Assembly (NCBI GenBank): GCA_037903475.1
Contig: JBAJFG010000046.1
Location: forward strand, 32,502 to 96,501
Reading direction: 5' to 3'
DNA length: 64,000 nt
Source: Ancylostoma caninum
Taxonomy: Eukaryota; Nematoda; Chromadorea; Rhabditida; Ancylostomatidae
A program made the translations under genes and the position numbers. Position 1 is the first letter of the stretch. Every line of letters starts with the position of its first letter. Below, piece by piece: positions 59,901 to 64,000 of the stretch. The notes beneath the pieces were generated by a model. The model was not told the DNA's origin. It did not search any database and worked only from the letters and a program-made list of their open reading frames with translations.

Positions 59901-62900
59901 GCTTTTTTTTCATTTTTTTCAATAATGTAAGGGATAAAGTGCAAAAATGGAGCATTTCGCGCCCATACGAATTAAAAACAATGTGCAGTGCAATTCCGTA
60001 ATATGAGCATACTGCGCTATAAGCATGGTGTAATGCAGTTCCATAGCTTCCGCAATCCTCTCATGGGAGATGTGAAGGGTTTTTGGCAGGATTTGAGAGG
60101 GGATGTTCCTCACTAAAGAGATAGCTTTGGTTCCATAGTTTCATTCTTGTTTAAAATTAGTCCAATTCATGATTCCGATAGAAATAAGATATAACTTTCG
60201 CAAGCTTTCATGTCCTCAACTGTTGAAGTTGATTAGAGTTGTGGGTCTTGGTGCAGAATTCTCTGTAACAAGCGCTCTGAAACGTTGTTTGTACCAAATG
60301 TTCAAAATTCCATTTTTGGTGCACTTTTATTTACATTCTTTATGAATGGGCAGTAAATTTGGTTACGTTTTCATTCTAAACACTGTGGAATCCCATCGTT
60401 CAATCAAGTGGACCTTTTTTTTGTCGTTCATCTGAACGACATGTGATGGTTTGTTTGTTGATGCACACTTATACATAAACAGGCATATGTAAACAAAGAA
60501 TCAGACTGAGCATCGTTAGCCCCCATAGATTACACATATCTCCGGGTCTGTGAATAGGATGGGATCAAAGGGATTTGTCTTTCACCTCCGTTATAAAATC
60601 AAATAAAATCTAAAGGATAATGCTCCTATCATTTCCAGTGTACTCAACTCGTACAAGTAAAACAGAATTTTCTTATGATTCACTCTTGTATCGCCTTTCA
60701 ATCTATGAAAGGAAAATCCCGAGAAGAATATTGTTAATGTTCCCTGATTTTTTTTGTATAAAATTTGTTTGTGCTGTTTACAGTCACCATCTGGTGATCC
60801 CACTCCGTCAGAAGCATTCGGGTCACGGGAACGGCAGTCTTCACAAGACAAAGAGAACATTCCAAAACGTGGCAAGGTTAAACAGTCGACACCACCGTCA
60901 GTTCCGAGCACACCAGCTGTACCAACGCCTCCGCCTTCGTCACCTCCACGGGAACCTACACCACCGTCACTAGTAAGTTTTTTCGTCGTTCTGTGAGGTT
61001 CGGGTGAACTATGTACTCATATTATTCTCCTTCCTTGGTTTTAATTAGAGATCCTGTTGCATTTGGGAGAAAATCAATAGTTCACGGTCGTATGTTCACT
61101 CAATATGCATATTTATCATATGCATAGGCACCAAAAAGCTACCATCGCACCGTTTGTTCATCGCTTTCTTAGGAGTATCTGAGTAGAAGCTTGTGTTAAG
61201 TGATATTTGGTGATTTACAACAACATCACACCGCCTATTCATTCTTTTTGTATACCTTATTTTATTATCGAGACAATTTTCCCACTTTGTTTTTTTCTTC
61301 CTTCAGAACTTCCTTGCACATTTTTGAAGATTTCCAATGCAGCATTTCCTTTATCCTTCATGTTCAGGACTATAAAGCTCCGGAGCCAGAATCAGTTTCC
61401 GAAACGAAGCCGCCTTCTTCGAAACCAGCGGAGCATCAAAAACCGTTTAACTCTATTTATAACCAAGATACAGAGTCAAAGTTATTGCGGTAAGAGTTCT
61501 TTCTCATTTATGCTCTATTTATGCTGACTTGTATTCCTGTTCTCGTCATATACATTTCTCATTTTTCCGTTACAATTTTGCAAAATTGCAGGTTATTATG
61601 CGGAAATGAAGACAGCGGAGCAGGTATGATTCCTGCACCTGCACCCGTCAGTGAGGCGCCGGCGCCTCTTGTCAATTGGCAAACTCTGTTAGGTTTGTCA
61701 CCGCAAACTACAGCGAATAACACAACGACGTCGTATGCTTCTTCCACGTTACATCCACCAATGACTCCTCAGAAGACGCTAGTCACAACACCGCCACCAG
61801 GTTTGACATCTTCGAGTTTTCTTTCATTTGTTTGATGATTCAATAAAAGGCTTTTGAAGGGCTTGGAGGTTTCACATCGGATGACGATCTGGGTTTTGAT
61901 CCGTTCAATGAGTCATCCAAAGGTCTGGCGCGACTGCTTGAGGAGGAGGAGAAAGTTAAGCAGCCATCGTAAGTTTTTTCTTGAATCATTGATTTTTGTG
62001 GGACAGCACTTGCAAATGCTGAGTGGATGGTATTTTGAAAGATGTTTTGATGTGAGGTAGAATAGGATCCCCCTTTTTTTTCTATGTAGCTTGCGTCATT
62101 CGGGTCTCGTTACCCAGACGACAGACAATGGTTGTTCTGTAAAACTGCAAGCGCTATAAACAAGCAGAGCTGTAGAACCAAAAAAAAAAAACAGGTTGTA
62201 GAAGTAGTATTCATTCTCCTGCTAGTAATATATCTGTACCATTTGCTTTTCTTCTGTCTCTACAGCACATATTTTCTTCTAATAGAACATGTGGTCGCAT
62301 GTGGGCTGTCAATGCTGACTCACCCATCAGGTGACGCACACCTGGTTCTATAAAGCTTGTGCAATTATGCGGCAGGTTCTCTAATATCGAACTGATAAGC
62401 AATCAATACTAGGAGTAATGTTCGAAAAATGAAGACATTTTTTGAAAATTTTGGTGTTGCTTCATGTGAACTGGATGACTTGCCAAAAGTTCTGCAAGCC
62501 AAAGTTTTACTGATGTTGCCAAGAAGGAAAAATTCCTTGACATGTTTTGCTGAACAAATGCTGCAGCTTCGGGAAAGTAAACGTCGATGACGTGAGCAAA
62601 TGCCCAGGAATTCCAGATGCATTGTTTAAAAATGAATGTTATTTAAAGTATGTTTAAGAAGGGTTCTTCTCTCGAGAGGATTATCCACTGAAAGCAATTG
62701 CGATCCCTACTCCTGCTATGCCGCTCCTCTAGTATGGTGTTGTGAATCTTCAAAAAACAGTGCGTACTGAGCTATTGTTTTCGAGGCAAATACTGCTTTG
62801 TTTTTTTACGCGTCGGTGCTCCAAGTCGAAATGGCTTGAAAGAAGATGGAAATGTAGCTTAGATTCTTTCACGATACTTGTTTCTTTCGGTTTTTTTTTT

Positions 62901-64000
62901 CTGAATTAATTTGAAAGTTAGGAGAATTTTCTATTTACTCATCTGTTGTTTTGAGCTGTTGGAGCTAAAATAGAGTCATTTAGAGGAATCAAAGTCTCGA
63001 CAAAAAGAAATTTGGTTAGATAGGTTTTGCGCATTATCCGCGGTCGTAACCACATAAATGTTGAGTGTGATAGCAATTTATTCGAAATCTAATGTAATTT
63101 GCGCATATCCACGTCAGAAAGCTGTAGTATGTGGTCTCATAAAATATTTCGTAAGTTTGGAATTATCATTATTGTTTAACCTTGCAAGTAGCGAGAAAAT
63201 ACCTCCTTCAAAATGTCTGAAAATACATAGCAAGTGCTGCCACTCACTGTGTGCAACAAAATCACTAATTTTTGCGTGCAAGATAAGGACCACTAGCTGT
63301 AATTGTTCTTACTCACTTATTCACTAGCTGGACCATGAAACCTGTAGTTAACAGCTTTTTATTGAGTTTTTATTGTTTTAAGCAAGAGAACTTTTTTTGG
63401 GTTCTGGATCTTGCTAAGAGTGAACGCCAGCGCACTAGTGATTCGATGTTGCACACTAATTTTATGATTTTGGTGCTGGCCGTACTTTTCTGTTGTATTC
63501 CTTGCTTAAATTTTTTTTTTGTTTTCAGGATTGCTTCCTACATGAACCACCACTTACTGATGCAGCAGCAACAACAACAGCATCAAGCGTTCTCGCTGCG
63601 AGATCTGTGGAATCGTCCTGCATCGTTGTTTCCCACGGTGAACACCACACAGCCACAAACGTCACCATTGGACATGTTTGCCGGCTTGATGAGCAGTCAC
63701 CAGCAGACGCAGCAGCAGCAACAGCTTCACCATCAGTTGCACCAGCCTCCGAATCACAATCATCTGCAGCATCATCAGACGCACCAACAACAACATCGGC
63801 AGCCGTTCGATCCCTACTGTGCACCACCTCCGGGACTTACGCCGCCTCAGCGTCCTGCCATGACGTCGCAGTCAATCTCGGAATGGCAAGAGGGCTTGAA
63901 AGCATTGCTGCCGAATGTGAACGTGCGTTTCGTGAGTGATTTGGAAGGTGGTCACAACGGCAGCAATCTCCACCATCTTCACCAGCAGCACACACAGCAC
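53931..64000 (+). CDS. ntl-4: CNOT4 homolog: RING E3 ubiquitin ligase of the CCR4-NOT complex (3' end beyond window)
   Basis: Fifteen exons: 53931-53966, 54050-54118, 55548-55643, 56841-56960, 57043-57138, 57918-58022, 58092-58193, 58271-58362, 58983-59039, 59118-59226, 60784-60972, 61368-61489, 61592-61800, 61860-61968, 63529-64000 (open at the edge). Phases join throughout to 661 residues so far. The order of domains is that of CNOT4: C4C4 RING (CPLCMEQLEIDDLDF, then ICRFCWHR and CPACRQPYPEDP), a charged linker RIKDEKRMKQQAEKLR, an RRM (NLVYVVGLSPRVADPD, YFGRFGKILK, AYVTYSKVEEALRAIQ), then a CCCH finger (KYCSSFLRSQKCFKPECMYLHE has ligands C, C, C and H). The C-terminal half is low-complexity: DDDLGFDPFNESSKGLARLL, a Gln/His-rich stretch, and SISEWQEGLKALLPNVNV, all characteristic of the family. 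Known role: ubiquitin ligase linked to ribosome quality control and mRNA turnover in the cytoplasm. Intron 5 has a hAT-like insertion. Intron 13 is only 59 bases and ends in a weak AAG acceptor. Confidence 0.96.
57228..57490. mobile_element. hAT-like nonautonomous element with 8-bp flanking duplication
   Basis: Termini CAGTGCCGGAC and, reversed, CAGTGGCGGAC. The flanks CTGCGAGC (57220-57227) and CTGCAGGC (57491-57498) match at 6 of 8 positions, the length produced by hAT transposases. Poly-G rich sub-terminal blocks occur on both sides. It lies in intron 5 of CNOT4. Confidence 0.65.

Overview
The window reads as nuclear DNA of a parasitic nematode, most like a strongylid such as a hookworm (inference). 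It has many short exons with strict GT..AG introns, putative trans-splice acceptors (pyrimidine run then CAG) a few bases upstream of start codons, proteins closest to nematode and metazoan families, and dense RTE, CR1-like, mariner, Tc1-like, hAT-like and foldback DNA. There are no operons of bacterial type and no phage or CRISPR features.

Four genes could be rebuilt exon by exon. On the minus strand, 20391-27784 is a small cytosolic classical protein tyrosine phosphatase (9 exons) whose sixth exon carries a one-base frameshift. On the plus strand, 37925-46245 is a 10-exon, 512-residue coiled-coil protein of the CTTNBP2/CTTNBP2NL (cortactin-binding, STRIPAK-associated) family. Convergent to it, 46942-52075 on the minus strand is a complete 7-exon, 301-residue NIPA/ZC3HC1-type C3HC zinc-finger protein. 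Divergent from that, 53931 to the window end on the plus strand is CNOT4 (ntl-4), the RING/RRM/CCCH ubiquitin ligase of the CCR4-NOT complex. Its first 15 exons are present and the last one runs off the edge.

From 1 to about 20 kb no host gene can be supported. This part holds a cluster of small hairpin elements ending in ATTACCC..GGGTAAT (1.9-8.1 kb), nested inverted repeats (9.86-11.25 kb), a CR1-like retrotransposon remnant (13.7-15.0 kb), and an almost full-length RTE retrotransposon (15.09-18.25 kb) that lies exactly between two (TA)n tracts and is broken by one stop codon and one frameshift. The 28-37.8 kb interval is also gene-poor, with a mariner remnant, separated inverted repeats and a foldback element.

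The introns of all four genes are loaded with repeats: a 2-kb foldback and a mariner fossil in the phosphatase gene; a Tc1-like TA-flanked element, a GC-rich array of a GTGCGAGCGGG motif and a small hairpin element in the CTTNBP2-like gene; CR1-like tails and an inverted duplication in the NIPA-like gene; a hAT-like element in CNOT4. The genes have no evident joint pathway. Phosphotyrosine removal, cytoskeleton/STRIPAK scaffolding, nuclear C3HC zinc-finger function and mRNA-decay-linked ubiquitination are separate housekeeping or signalling roles.
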